This document shows positions 1-8,056 of a stretch of 64,000 nt of DNA, piece after piece; the stretch's first letter is position 1, and each line of letters begins with the position of its first letter. Both the position numbers and the translations under genes were made by a program. The DNA lies in NCBI RefSeq assembly GCF_000737325.1, contig NZ_CP011125.1:4340001-4404000 (forward strand). Reading direction: 5' to 3'. Under the pieces are notes generated by a model, which worked only from the letters and a program-made list of their open reading frames with translations, made no database searches and was not told the origin of the DNA. The stretch is from Sandaracinus amylolyticus (lineage in GTDB: Bacteria > Myxococcota_A > Polyangia > Polyangiales > Sandaracinaceae).

Positions 1-55
1 TCGACGCGCCGCATCCGAGCGCGGTCAGGAGCGTCGCGGCGAGCAGCCATCGCAT
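1..55 (-). CDS. Putative lipoprotein, N-terminal fragment (cut by window edge)
   Basis: Only the first 18 codons lie in the window. The minus-strand ATG at 55 opens MRWLLAATLLTALGCGAS, a short positively charged n-region, a hydrophobic core and a Cys at residue 15 in a plausible though imperfect lipobox (A-L-G-C). This suggests an exported lipoprotein divergently transcribed from the lipoprotein at 120, with about 64 bp between the starts. No clear Shine-Dalgarno precedes the ATG. The mature protein is outside the window, so the function is unknown and the call rests on the signal peptide alone. Confidence 0.5.
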   Translation of the reverse strand, partial: MRWLLAATLLTALGCGAS

Positions 56-119
56 GGGTGTCACGGTACCGGTGTCGCGGCCCGGTGTGCTACGTAGCGA
101 ACAGATGGTGGAGGTCAGG

Positions 120-695
120 ATGCGCGGAGTCGTTCGTGCCGTGGGCGCTCTCTTCTGCGCGCTCGCGATGGTGGCGTGCGGTGGCGAAGAGCGCGCGGCG
201 GAGCCCGCCCCGGCGCCCGAGGGCGCAGGCAGCGGCGCGCCGACCACCGCGCAGGCGCCCGCGCCCGGGGGAGGCTGTGGTGATCCCGCGGCGGCGCGCG
301 AGGTCGCGGAGGATCCGTCGTTCGAGCTTCGCGCGACCGCGAGCGGGCCCTATGCACCGGGTGAGGAGGGCCGCTTCGACATCGCGCTCACGCCGCGCGG
401 CAACTACCACGTGAACACGCAGTACCCGATGGCGATCCGCCTCCAGGGCCCCGGCGACGTCGCGTTCCAGCGCGCCGAGCTCGGGCCCGACGACGCGGCC
501 GAGATGGTCGAGCCGCGCGCACGCTTCCAGGTGCCCTTCACCGCGCGCGCGGCGGGCGAGCACCGCGTCGTCGCGGAGGTCGACTTCGCGGTGTGCACGC
601 CGGAGTCGTGCATGCCCGACTGCCGCACGCTCGCGCTCGTCCTGCCGGTCGGCGGCGCCGCCGCGCCCGCCGAGGGCGCGACCGCGACGCAGTGA
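120..695 (+). CDS. Lipoprotein with DsbD-alpha-like domain
   Basis: A 191-residue secreted lipoprotein. The ATG at 120 is chosen because GGAGG lies at 110-114, five bases upstream, and because it gives a clean signal peptide (MRGVVRAVGALFCALAMVAC) with Cys20 as the lipidated residue. A Pro/Ala/Gly-rich linker of about 45 residues follows. The C-terminal half is a beta-rich domain ending in CTPESCMPDC followed by hydrophobic strands, which resembles the N-terminal thiol-disulfide domain of DsbD. In DsbD that domain passes electrons to periplasmic partners. Redox activity here is inferred from the Cys pattern only. The DsbD transmembrane and thioredoxin parts are absent. Confidence 0.6.
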   Translation: MRGVVRAVGALFCALAMVACGGEERAAEPAPAPEGAGSGAPTTAQAPAPGGGCGDPAAAREVAEDPSFELRATASGPYAPGEEGRFDIALTPRGNYHVNTQYPMAIRLQGPGDVAFQRAELGPDDAAEMVEPRARFQVPFTARAAGEHRVVAEVDFAVCTPESCMPDCRTLALVLPVGGAAAPAEGATATQ

Positions 696-783
696 TCGCC
701 GCGCCGTGATCGCGATCGCCTCGATGCGTCGAGGCGGCGCTCTCGGTCCCCAAAACCTTCCGACACGGAGCTCGCCGAACCGC

Positions 784-3036
784 ATGGAGAACGGCCCCAA
801 GCTGGACAGCTCGGAAGTCCTGGAGCGCATCGGCGCCTCGATTCGCGATCGCTTCGCGTCGCAGAAGCGCGTGCTCTCCTTCGAGGAGTACCTCGCGCTC
901 TTCCGCCAGCACCCCTGGCGTCACAGCCGCGACGCGGCGCGTTACCTGCGCGACTGCTTCGATCACTTCGGCAAGGAGACGCTATCGAAGCCCGGTGGCC
1001 CGCAGACGCGGTTCAAGCTGTTCGATCTCGCGTTCCTGAAGGAGACCGACGGGCGCCGCCGCCACGACTACCTCGTCGGCCACGAGGACATCCAGCAGGC
1101 GTTCTATCGCGTGCTCGGCAACTTCGTGCGCGAGGGCCGCATCAACAAGCTCGTGATGCTGCACGGCCCGAACGGCAGCGCGAAGACGACCTTCGTGCAC
1201 TGCATGATGAAGGGCCTCGAGGCGTACTCCGAGACCGACGACGGCGCGCTCTACGTCTTCTCGTGGATCTTCCCGCGCGGCCGCGACGGTCGCACCGTGG
1301 GCTTCGGCTCGAACGACGACTCGATGATGCGCGACGGATCGTTCGCGCACCTGCCCGACGCGCAGATCGATCTGCGCATGGTGAGCGAGCTGCGCGAGAG
1401 CCCGCTGCTGCTCCTGCCGCGCCCCGAGCGCCGTCGCCTGGTGCGCGACGCGTACGAAGCCGCGAACATCCAGGAGGTGCCGACCGCGCTCGTCATGGAG
1501 GGCCAGCTCGGCGCGAAGAACAAGCAGATCTTCGAGGCGCTCCTGACGGCGTATCGCGGTGACCTGCGCCGCGTGCTCGCGCACGTGCGCGTCGAGCGCT
1601 TCTACGTGTCGGAGCGCTATCGCCAGGCTGCCGTGACGGTCGGCCCGCAGATGGCCGTCGACGCGCAGGAGCGACAGATCACGATGGATCGCTCGCTCGC
1701 GGCGCTGCCCGCGTCGCTCGCGTCGCTCTCGCTGTACGAGACGCACGGCGAGCTCGTCGACGCGAGCGGTGGCCTGCTCGAGTTCAGCGATCTCCTGAAG
1801 CGTCCGCTCGACGCGTGGCGCTATTTGCTGCTCGCGGTGGAGGAGGGCGAGATCGCGCTCGCGCAGAGCGTGCTCCCGCTGAACGCGGTGTTCGTCTCGA
1901 CGTCGAACGACATCCACCTCAAGGCGTTCCGCGAGCACCACGAGTACCGCTCGTTCCGCGGCCGGCTCTCGCTGGTGCGCGTCCCGTACCTCCTCGACTA
2001 CAAGGCCGAGCAGGGCATCTACGACGCGCAGATCGTCCCGCAGGTGCGCACGCACGTCGCGCCGCACGCGACGTACGTCGCCGCGCTCTGGGCCACGCTC
2101 ACGCGCCTCCGTCGCCCGCAGACCGAGAGCTACGAGAACAAGAAGCTCGGGCAGCTCGCGTCGTCGCTCACGCCGATCGAGAAGGCGGAGTACTACGCGG
2201 ACCTCGTGATCCCGAACCGCTTCTCGAACGAAGAGTCGCAGATCCTCCGCGCGAACTTCGCCGAGGTGAAGCACGAGACCGACACCTGGCCGAACTACGA
2301 GGGCTCGACCGGCGCGTCGCCGCGCGAGATCCGCGTGCTGCTGCTCGACGCGGCGCAGGACCCGGCGTTCAAGTGCCTCTCGCCGCTCGCGGTGCTCGCG
2401 CGCATCCGCGAGCTCTGCGAGGCGGACGACTACGACTTCCTCAAGGAGACGCCGGAGGGCGGCTACCACGATCACCGCGGGTTCGTCGACGTCGTGCGCG
2501 AGCGCTGGCTCGATCGCGTCGACGACGAGTTCCGCAGGAGCACCGGCCTCGTGGAAGAGACGCAGTACCTCGATCTCTTCGACAAGTACGTCACGCACGT
2601 CTCGAACTGGGTGAAGCGCGAGCGCGTGTACAACCCGGTCACCGGGCAGTACGAGGAGCCCGATCAGAAGCTGATGGAGAACGTCGAGGGCATGCTCGGC
2701 GTGCAGCGGAACAACGACTCGTTCCGGCGCGATCTCATCAGCGCAGTGGCCGCGCACGCGCTCGATCATCCCGGCGAGAAGGTGAGCTATCCGCGCCTCT
2801 TCCCGCGCTACATCCAGCAGGTGCGCGAGGCGACGTACGGCAAGCGCAAGAAGCAGCTCGCCGAGATCGCGCGCGACGTGATCGCGACGGTGAACGCGGA
2901 GACGGCGCACCTCGACGCGGAGCGCATCGCGCGCGCGAAGGGCACCGTCGAGCGGCTCGAGAAGCAGGTCGGTTACGCCGAGCCGTCGATCCGCGACGCG
3001 ATCGGCGAGCTGCTGCGGCGTCGCTACGAGCCGTAG
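784..3036 (+). CDS. prkA: PrkA family serine protein kinase
   Basis: A 750-residue PrkA/YeaG-type protein. These proteins combine an AAA+ ATPase core with a C-terminal PrkA kinase domain and act in stress and starvation signalling (YeaG in Escherichia coli, PrkA in Bacillus). The Walker A motif GPNGSAKT is at residues 128-135. The family N-terminal signature is present (FEEYLALFRQHPWRHSRDA, then RYLRDCFDHFG), followed by RFKLFDLAF. The start at 784 (MENGPKLDSSE) has GGAG at 767-770, rather distant, and fits the family N-terminus better than the in-frame ATGs further upstream. It is about 100 residues longer than YeaG. The usual partners YeaH (VWA protein) and SpoVR are not adjacent; a small unknown gene follows 31 bp downstream. 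Confidence 0.93.
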   Translation: MENGPKLDSSEVLERIGASIRDRFASQKRVLSFEEYLALFRQHPWRHSRDAARYLRDCFDHFGKETLSKPGGPQTRFKLFDLAFLKETDGRRRHDYLVGHEDIQQAFYRVLGNFVREGRINKLVMLHGPNGSAKTTFVHCMMKGLEAYSETDDGALYVFSWIFPRGRDGRTVGFGSNDDSMMRDGSFAHLPDAQIDLRMVSELRESPLLLLPRPERRRLVRDAYEAANIQEVPTALVMEGQLGAKNKQIFEALLTAYRGDLRRVLAHVRVERFYVSERYRQAAVTVGPQMAVDAQERQITMDRSLAALPASLASLSLYETHGELVDASGGLLEFSDLLKRPLDAWRYLLLAVEEGEIALAQSVLPLNAVFVSTSNDIHLKAFREHHEYRSFRGRLSLVRVPYLLDYKAEQGIYDAQIVPQVRTHVAPHATYVAALWATLTRLRRPQTESYENKKLGQLASSLTPIEKAEYYADLVIPNRFSNEESQILRANFAEVKHETDTWPNYEGSTGASPREIRVLLLDAAQDPAFKCLSPLAVLARIRELCEADDYDFLKETPEGGYHDHRGFVDVVRERWLDRVDDEFRRSTGLVEETQYLDLFDKYVTHVSNWVKRERVYNPVTGQYEEPDQKLMENVEGMLGVQRNNDSFRRDLISAVAAHALDHPGEKVSYPRLFPRYIQQVREATYGKRKKQLAEIARDVIATVNAETAHLDAERIARAKGTVERLEKQVGYAEPSIRDAIGELLRRRYEP

Positions 3037-3067
3037 CGAACGGCCTTTCTGTCGAGTGGAGGGGGCG

Positions 3068-3406
3068 ATGGACGGGACGGGGCTCGCGCTCGATCGGATG
3101 CGCTACCAGCGCGTCCCTCCACAAGGTGCGCGCGTCGACGACGTCTCGACGCGCGCCCAGCAGCACTGGGACGTGGTCGACGAGGCGGGCACGACCATCG
3201 CGCGCGCCGAGGTGTTCGAGGGGCGCGAGCAGTGGGGCGTGCGACTGCTCGACCGCGCGCCGCACCTGCACGACTCGGATCTGATCCGGCTCGTCGCGCA
3301 CCTGCTGGTGTGGCACGCGCAGTGTCGGACCGAGACCGTCGACGTGGTGCTCGCGCGAACGCACGAGCACCACACGCTCGTGCGCGTCAGCGGAGACTAC
3401 GTCTGA
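3068..3406 (+). CDS. Small conserved-looking protein, unknown
   Basis: A 112-residue soluble protein with no signal peptide or membrane segment, and no family I recognise. The ATG at 3068 is preferred over the GTG at 3056 because GGAGG at 3058-3062 lies five bases upstream of it. The sequence is acidic/basic mixed with a His/Cys-containing middle (LVWHAQCRTETVDVVLARTHEHH). It follows prkA by 31 bp, and its TGA stop overlaps the start codon of the metallo-beta-lactamase gene, so it is probably cotranscribed with both neighbours. Confidence 0.72.
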   Translation: MDGTGLALDRMRYQRVPPQGARVDDVSTRAQQHWDVVDEAGTTIARAEVFEGREQWGVRLLDRAPHLHDSDLIRLVAHLLVWHAQCRTETVDVVLARTHEHHTLVRVSGDYV

Positions 3407-4161
3407 AGCTCGCGATCCTCGGGTCCGGCACCGCGATCCCGCATCCGCGGCGCGGCGCGAGCGGCTACGCGCTGATCGCGCCGAGCGGCGAGGTGCTGCT
3501 GATCGAGTGCGGTCCGGGCAGCACGCGACGATGGCCCGCGTTCGGGATCACGTTCGAGCGCGTGCGCGGCATCGTGGTGACGCACCACCACGTCGATCAC
3601 TGCGCGGATCTCGCGCCCGTGATGTTCGGTCGCAACGTGCCCGATCCGCCGGTGCGCACGCCGCTCGCGATGCTCGGCCCGGTCGGGCACCACGCGCTGA
3701 TCGACGGGCTCGAAGGTCTCTACGGCAGCGCCGTGATGGATCCTCTCGGCATGCGCGAGGTGATCGAGCTGCGCGACGGGGATCGCCGCGTGGTCGGGCC
3801 GTTCACGATCGACGCGCGCGAGGTGCTCCACGTCGCCGGCTCGCTCGGGCTGCGCGTGACGTGCGGTGGGCGCGTGCTCGCGTTCAGCGGCGACAGCGGC
3901 AAGTGCCCCGAGCTGACGGCGCTGTGTCGCGGCGCCCACGTGGCTTTGCTCGAGTGCAGCTATCCCGCGTCGCGCGCGACGACGAAGCACCTCAACACGC
4001 GCACGGCCGCGGAGACCGCGGTGGACGCGAAGCTCTCGCGCGTGGTGCTCACGCACTTCTATCCGCAGTGCGACGACGTCGACGTCGCGGGCGAGGTGCG
4101 CGCCGCGGGCTACACGGGCGAGCTCGTGCTCGCCGAGGACGGCTTGGTCCTCGACGTGTAG
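3403..4161 (+). CDS. Metallo-beta-lactamase-fold hydrolase, RNase Z-like (CTG start)
   Basis: A 252-residue MBL-fold enzyme. The opening (L)KLAILGSGTAIPHPRRGASGY is the classic first strand and loop of the RNase Z/arylsulfatase-like branch. The zinc motif H-H-H-V-D-H is at residues 61-66, a second Asp motif is AFSGDSGK, and a late TH(F)YP supplies another ligand. No ATG, GTG or TTG is in frame close to the conserved start, so translation probably begins at CTG 3403. That codon overlaps the TGA of the preceding gene (CTGA) and has GGAG at 3392-3395. Substrate is unknown: tRNA 3' processing, cAMP or an ester are all possible in this family. Confidence 0.85.
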   Translation: MKLAILGSGTAIPHPRRGASGYALIAPSGEVLLIECGPGSTRRWPAFGITFERVRGIVVTHHHVDHCADLAPVMFGRNVPDPPVRTPLAMLGPVGHHALIDGLEGLYGSAVMDPLGMREVIELRDGDRRVVGPFTIDAREVLHVAGSLGLRVTCGGRVLAFSGDSGKCPELTALCRGAHVALLECSYPASRATTKHLNTRTAAETAVDAKLSRVVLTHFYPQCDDVDVAGEVRAAGYTGELVLAEDGLVLDV

Positions 4162-4224
4162 CCCCAGTGGTCCACTTGGCACGCTCCGTCGTGGGAGCAC
4201 GTGGGTGCTACATTCGCGCGACCC

Positions 4225-4968
4225 ATGCGCGTTCGTCTCCACGTCAACGTCGATCACGTCGCGACCATCCGTCAGGCGCGCGGCACCGAGTACCCGGATC
4301 CCGTCGAGGCCGCGATGCTCTGCGAGTGGGCGGGCGCGCACGGCATCACGGTCCATCTGCGCGAGGATCGGCGGCACATCCAGCTGCGCGACGTCGAGGT
4401 GCTGCGCCGCACCGTGAAGACGATGCTGAACCTCGAGATGGCGGCGACCGAGGAGATGGTTCGCGTCGCGCTGCAGGTGCGGCCCGATCTCGTCACGCTG
4501 GTGCCCGAGCGCCGCGAGGAGCGCACGACCGAGGGCGGGCTCGACGTGCGCGGTCAGCTCGCCGCGCTGCGCGGCGTGCGCGAGCGCCTCGACGCGAGCG
4601 GCATCCCGACGAGCTTGTTCGTCGATCCCGACGCGGATCAGGTGCAGGCGTCGATCGAGACCGGCGCCGCGATGATCGAGCTGCACACCGGCGACTACGC
4701 CGAAGAGGCGCGCCGCGGCCACTCGACGAGCGAGCTCGAGCGCCTCGCGCGCGCCGCGAGCTACGCGCGCATCCACGCACCGTCGATGAAGGTCGCCGCG
4801 GGGCACGGGCTCACCGCGCGCAACGTGGTGTCGCTGGTGGCGCTCGTGCCCGAGCTGGTCGAGCTCAACATCGGCCACGCGCTGATCTCGGACGCGGTGC
4901 TCGTCGGTCTCGATCGCGCGGTGCAGCGCTTCCTGCGCGCGATCGAAGAGGGCGAGCAGCTGCGGTAA
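4225..4968 (+). CDS. pdxJ: Pyridoxine 5'-phosphate synthase
   Basis: PdxJ condenses 1-deoxyxylulose 5-phosphate with 3-amino-2-oxopropyl phosphate to make pyridoxine 5'-phosphate, the last ring-forming step of the DXP-dependent vitamin B6 route. The 247-residue protein starts with [20 protein letters not shown], then [13 protein letters not shown], then [17 protein letters not shown], all hallmark segments of this TIM-barrel enzyme. The ATG at 4225 is chosen from this conserved N-terminus; an upstream in-frame GTG at 4201 would add eight atypical residues. The next gene starts 12 bp after the stop, so the two form an operon. Confidence 0.96.
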   Translation: MRVRLHVNVDHVATIRQARGTEYPDPVEAAMLCEWAGAHGITVHLREDRRHIQLRDVEVLRRTVKTMLNLEMAATEEMVRVALQVRPDLVTLVPERREERTTEGGLDVRGQLAALRGVRERLDASGIPTSLFVDPDADQVQASIETGAAMIELHTGDYAEEARRGHSTSELERLARAASYARIHAPSMKVAAGHGLTARNVVSLVALVPELVELNIGHALISDAVLVGLDRAVQRFLRAIEEGEQLR

Positions 4969-4980
4969 GCGGGCAGGGCG

Positions 4981-6513
4981 ATGCTGCCGCTCGTCGGACG
5001 AGACGAATCGAGAGCGATCGACGCGAAGGCGATCGCGGCGGGCGTGCCCGGGCTCGTGCTGATGGAGAACGCGGGGCGCGGCGCGACCGACGTGCTGTGC
5101 GCGCGGTTCGCGGATCGGCTGCGTCGTCCGCTCGTCGTCGGGGGGCTCGGGCAGAACGGCGGCGATGCGTGGGTGGTCGCGCGGCACCTCCTCGTGCGCG
5201 GCGTGTGCGCGGAGTGCGTCGTGCTAGGCGATCCCGCGAAGGTCGCGGGGGATGCGAGGGTGAACCTCGACGCGCTGCGCGGCCTCGGCGTCGACGTGCG
5301 CGCGGTCGCGGAGAGCGATCTCGAGCACCTCGAGTCGCTCGCGGCGCGCGCGAGCGTCATCGTCGATGGCCTCTTCGGCACCGGTCTGGATCGCGTGATC
5401 GACGGGTTCCGCGCGGACGCGATCCAGCGGCTCGCGGCGACCGAGGTGCCGTCCTTCGCGCTCGATCTCCCGAGCGGGCTCGACGCGCAGACGGGCGCGG
5501 TGCTCGGTGTCGTGCTGCCCGCGCGCGTGACCGCGACGTTCGCCGCGCACAAGCGCGGGCTGCACCAGCACCCGGGCGTGGATCACGCGGGCGACGTCGT
5601 GCTCGTCGACATCGGTGTGCCCGCGCCGCGCGACGCGCGCGCGTCGCTCCTCGAGCGTTTCGATCTCGCGCGGCTCGTGCCGCGGCGCGCCGCCGACGCG
5701 CACAAGGGCAGCGCGGGGCACGTCGCGATCTTCGCGGGTTCGCCGGGTCGCACCGGCGCGGCGTTGCTCTCCGGGCTCGGCGCGATGCGCGCGGGCGCGG
5801 GGCTCGTCACGCTCGCCGCGCGCGGGGCGGCGCGCGCCGCGCTCGACACGAAGGTGATCGAGCTGATGACGAGCGAGATCCCCGAGGCGCTCGAAGCCGG
5901 TGTCGCCGCCGCGCTCCGAGAGTGCGAGCAACGCGACGCGGGCGTGCTGGGCCCCGGCGTCGGCCTCGACGCGACCGCGCGCGCCTACACGACGCGCGTC
6001 GCGATCGAAGCGACGATCCCGCTCGTGCTCGACGCCGACGCGCTCAGTGCGCTCGCCGGCGATCCCACCGTGCTCACGAAGGCGCGCGCGCCGCGCGTGC
6101 TCACGCCGCACCCCGGCGAAGCCGCGCGTCTGCTCGGCACGACGAGCGCCGAGGTCCAGGCCGCGCGTTATCACGCCGCGGAGCAGCTCGCGGCGCGCAC
6201 CGGGCAGGTCGTCGTGCTCAAGGGCGCGCGCACGATCATCGCGTCACGCGAGCGTCTCGCCGTGTGCCCCGCGGGGACGCCGGCGCTCGGCGTGGCGGGC
6301 ACGGGCGATGTCCTGAGCGGCGTGATCGCGGCGATGCTCGCGAGCGCGAGCGAGGGCGACGTGTTCGACGCGGCGTGTGCCGGCGTGCTCGCGCACGCGA
6401 TGGCCGGGGAGCTCGCCGCGGTCGCGGATCGTGGGCTCTTCGCGCGCGAGGTCGCGGACGCCGTGCCGCACGCGCTCGCGCGGTCGCGCGCTCACGCCGC
6501 CTCGGCGACGTAG
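4981..6513 (+). CDS. nnr: Bifunctional NAD(P)H-hydrate epimerase / ADP-dependent dehydratase
   Basis: A 510-residue repair enzyme with two fused domains. The N-terminal YjeF_N epimerase (about residues 1-215, with GVPGLVLMENAGR and GLGQNGGDAW) interconverts R- and S-NAD(P)HX. The C-terminal YjeF_C/CARKD dehydratase (about 225-500, with HKGSAGHVAIFAGSPGRTGA and the phosphate-binding GTGDVLSGVIAAML) uses ADP to restore NAD(P)H. Length and order match the usual fusion. It lies 12 bp after pdxJ. Its 3' end overlaps the convergent sigma factor gene by 22 bp. Confidence 0.95.
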   Translation: MLPLVGRDESRAIDAKAIAAGVPGLVLMENAGRGATDVLCARFADRLRRPLVVGGLGQNGGDAWVVARHLLVRGVCAECVVLGDPAKVAGDARVNLDALRGLGVDVRAVAESDLEHLESLAARASVIVDGLFGTGLDRVIDGFRADAIQRLAATEVPSFALDLPSGLDAQTGAVLGVVLPARVTATFAAHKRGLHQHPGVDHAGDVVLVDIGVPAPRDARASLLERFDLARLVPRRAADAHKGSAGHVAIFAGSPGRTGAALLSGLGAMRAGAGLVTLAARGAARAALDTKVIELMTSEIPEALEAGVAAALRECEQRDAGVLGPGVGLDATARAYTTRVAIEATIPLVLDADALSALAGDPTVLTKARAPRVLTPHPGEAARLLGTTSAEVQAARYHAAEQLAARTGQVVVLKGARTIIASRERLAVCPAGTPALGVAGTGDVLSGVIAAMLASASEGDVFDAACAGVLAHAMAGELAAVADRGLFAREVADAVPHALARSRAHAASAT

Positions 6514-7055
6514 CCTTCGCGGTCCGCGTACTCCTCGAGCTTCCGCTTCATCGCGCGACGCGCGCGGTGCAGGCGCGACATCACGGTGCCGATCGGACAG
6601 CCGATCGCGTCGGCGGCGTCGCGGTACGAGCGCTCCTCGAGATCGACGAGCACCACGACGCGCCGGAAGTCCTCGGGCAGCGCGTCGAGCGCGGCCTGCA
6701 CCTCGTCGCCGAGCGACTCGCCCGGCGCGTCCGCGATGTGGCCGTCCCAGCCCTGCGCGCGCAGCTCCTCGGCGTGCACCGCCTGCAGGATGTCGCGCTC
6801 GCGGCGCTTGCGGCGATACCCGTTGATGAACGTGTTGAGGAGGATGCGATGCATCCACGCGCGCCCGTTCGTGCCCGGCTCGAAGCGATGCCAGAAGGTC
6901 CATGCGCGCATGACCGCGTCCTGCACCAGGTCCTCCGCTTCGGCGCGTGAGCCGGTCAGTCGGAGACCGGCGCCGACGAGCTCGCGTCGGTGGCGAAGCA
7001 CCTCGCGCTCGAAGTCGACCAGCTGGCAGGCACGCGTCTCTCGCTCGACGTTCAT
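6492..7055 (-). CDS. ECF-type RNA polymerase sigma factor
   Basis: A 187-residue group IV sigma factor. Region 2 is visible as GLRLTGSRAEAEDLVQDAVM then RAWTFWHRFEPGTNGRAWMHR and ILLNTFINGYRR. Region 4 has the helix-turn-helix YRDAADAIGCPIGTVMSRLH followed by RARRAMKRKL. The start at 7055 has a strong GGGAGG five bases upstream. No anti-sigma factor is encoded next to it, since the next gene upstream is an unrelated lipoprotein. Control therefore probably comes from elsewhere or through transcription. The 3' end overlaps the convergent nnr gene. Confidence 0.93.
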   Translation of the reverse strand: MNVERETRACQLVDFEREVLRHRRELVGAGLRLTGSRAEAEDLVQDAVMRAWTFWHRFEPGTNGRAWMHRILLNTFINGYRRKRRERDILQAVHAEELRAQGWDGHIADAPGESLGDEVQAALDALPEDFRRVVVLVDLEERSYRDAADAIGCPIGTVMSRLHRARRAMKRKLEEYADREGYVAEAA

Positions 7056-7084
7056 CGGGACCTCCCGAGCACGCCCGTCGAGCA

Positions 7085-7117
7085 AGGGCCGGACCACGCG
7101 CGATCCGGCCTTGTTTT
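7085..7117 (+). terminator. Possible intrinsic terminator upstream of the sigma factor
   Basis: GGCCGGA at 7087-7093 pairs with TCCGGCC at 7104-7110 around a 10-nt loop, extended by A-T and G-T pairs, and TTGTTTT follows on the plus strand. Read rightward it has the form of a rho-independent terminator. It lies 570 bp beyond nnr, in the sigma factor's 5' region. It might stop read-through antisense to the sigma gene, or be incidental. Confidence 0.35.
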
Positions 7118-7233
7118 CTCGATGATCGCGCGTGTTCCGCGCGAGGTGCACGAGCCGTCGAGCTGCCACGATGTCGATGGCCAGCCACGACGTCGTGTCA
7201 GCCTGTCAGCGCCGATGATCCGCTGACGGAGCG

Positions 7234-8001
7234 TCACGGGCACGCGCCGTTCGGCGCGCCCGGCGTGCCGTAATACGGGCCGCCTGCGGTGCTCGAGTAC
7301 GTCGCGCTCATGCTCGCGGGACACCAGTTGCTCATCGACGCGTTCTCCGCGATCGGCCGCGAGTCGGGGAACTCGGTCGAGTACTTCAACACGCTCGTCG
7401 CGGACGTCCACGTGACCGAGTCGATCGTCGTCCCGCCCGCGATCAGCTCGAGCGTGTCGCCGCTGTTGTCGAGCACGATGCCCGAGCCGGTGTACGAGAG
7501 GTCGTAGACGAGCCCGCGGTTCTCGGCGGCGACGGTGCTCTGCGCGAGCACGAAGCGCGCGCCCGCCGGGAGGACGTGACCCGCCGGGATCGTGTACGTC
7601 GCAGGAGGGCTCGAGATCACGAGCCCGCCGAGATCGACGAGGCAGTCTCCGGCGTTCAGCAGCTCGATCCACTCGCCGCGATCCTCGGTGCCGGTCTCCG
7701 TCCGGATCATCACCTCGACGATCGCGAGGTTCGTCGCGGTCGGCGGGCAGGTCGGCGGCCCCGAGTCCATCCCGCCGGCGTCGGTGCCGGAGTCGATCGG
7801 CATCCCGCTGTCGCGTGGGCCCGAGTCGATCACCATCGCGTCGACGCTCGCGTCGCGTCCCGCGTCGCGACCTGCGTCCGCCACCGCGCCGTCGAGGTTG
7901 CCCCCGTCCTGGCCGCGGCCCGCGTCCTCGACGCCGCCGCTGCCGGTCGCGCAGCCGCTCCCGATCATCGCGCACGCCACGATCGCCCACAGCCACCGCA
8001 T
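7234..8001 (-). CDS. Lamin-tail-domain (LTD) lipoprotein
   Basis: A 255-residue exported lipoprotein. The signal peptide MRWLWAIVACAMIGSGC ends at the lipid Cys17. A long Asp/Ala/Gly/Ser-rich linker (about residues 20-85) follows. A C-terminal lamin-tail-like beta domain starts at LAIVEVMIRTETGTEDRGEW, continues with IELLNAGDCLVDLGG and ends in a GTPGAPN turn. LTD domains in myxobacterial lipoproteins are thought to be adhesive or structural; no catalytic residues are evident. The start at 8001 is chosen for the signal peptide. It lies 55 bp downstream of the hydrolase lipoprotein gene, same strand. A second LTD lipoprotein is at 15703-16881. Confidence 0.85.
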   Translation of the reverse strand: MRWLWAIVACAMIGSGCATGSGGVEDAGRGQDGGNLDGAVADAGRDAGRDASVDAMVIDSGPRDSGMPIDSGTDAGGMDSGPPTCPPTATNLAIVEVMIRTETGTEDRGEWIELLNAGDCLVDLGGLVISSPPATYTIPAGHVLPAGARFVLAQSTVAAENRGLVYDLSYTGSGIVLDNSGDTLELIAGGTTIDSVTWTSATSVLKYSTEFPDSRPIAENASMSNWCPASMSATYSSTAGGPYYGTPGAPNGACP

Positions 8002-8056
8002 CGCCCGTCTCTCGCCGCCTCGCGCTCGCATCCGCCTCGGCCTCCGTGGATCGAAA

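Noticed and set aside
3507-6950. Very long plus-strand reading frame of 1147 codons
   Set aside because: It is an Arg/Ala-rich shadow lying over the MBL, pdxJ, nnr and sigma factor genes in another frame, a common effect of high GC.
7085-7117. Riboswitch or attenuator for the sigma factor
   Set aside because: The U tract is on the plus strand, opposite to the sigma gene, so it cannot be an attenuator of that transcript.
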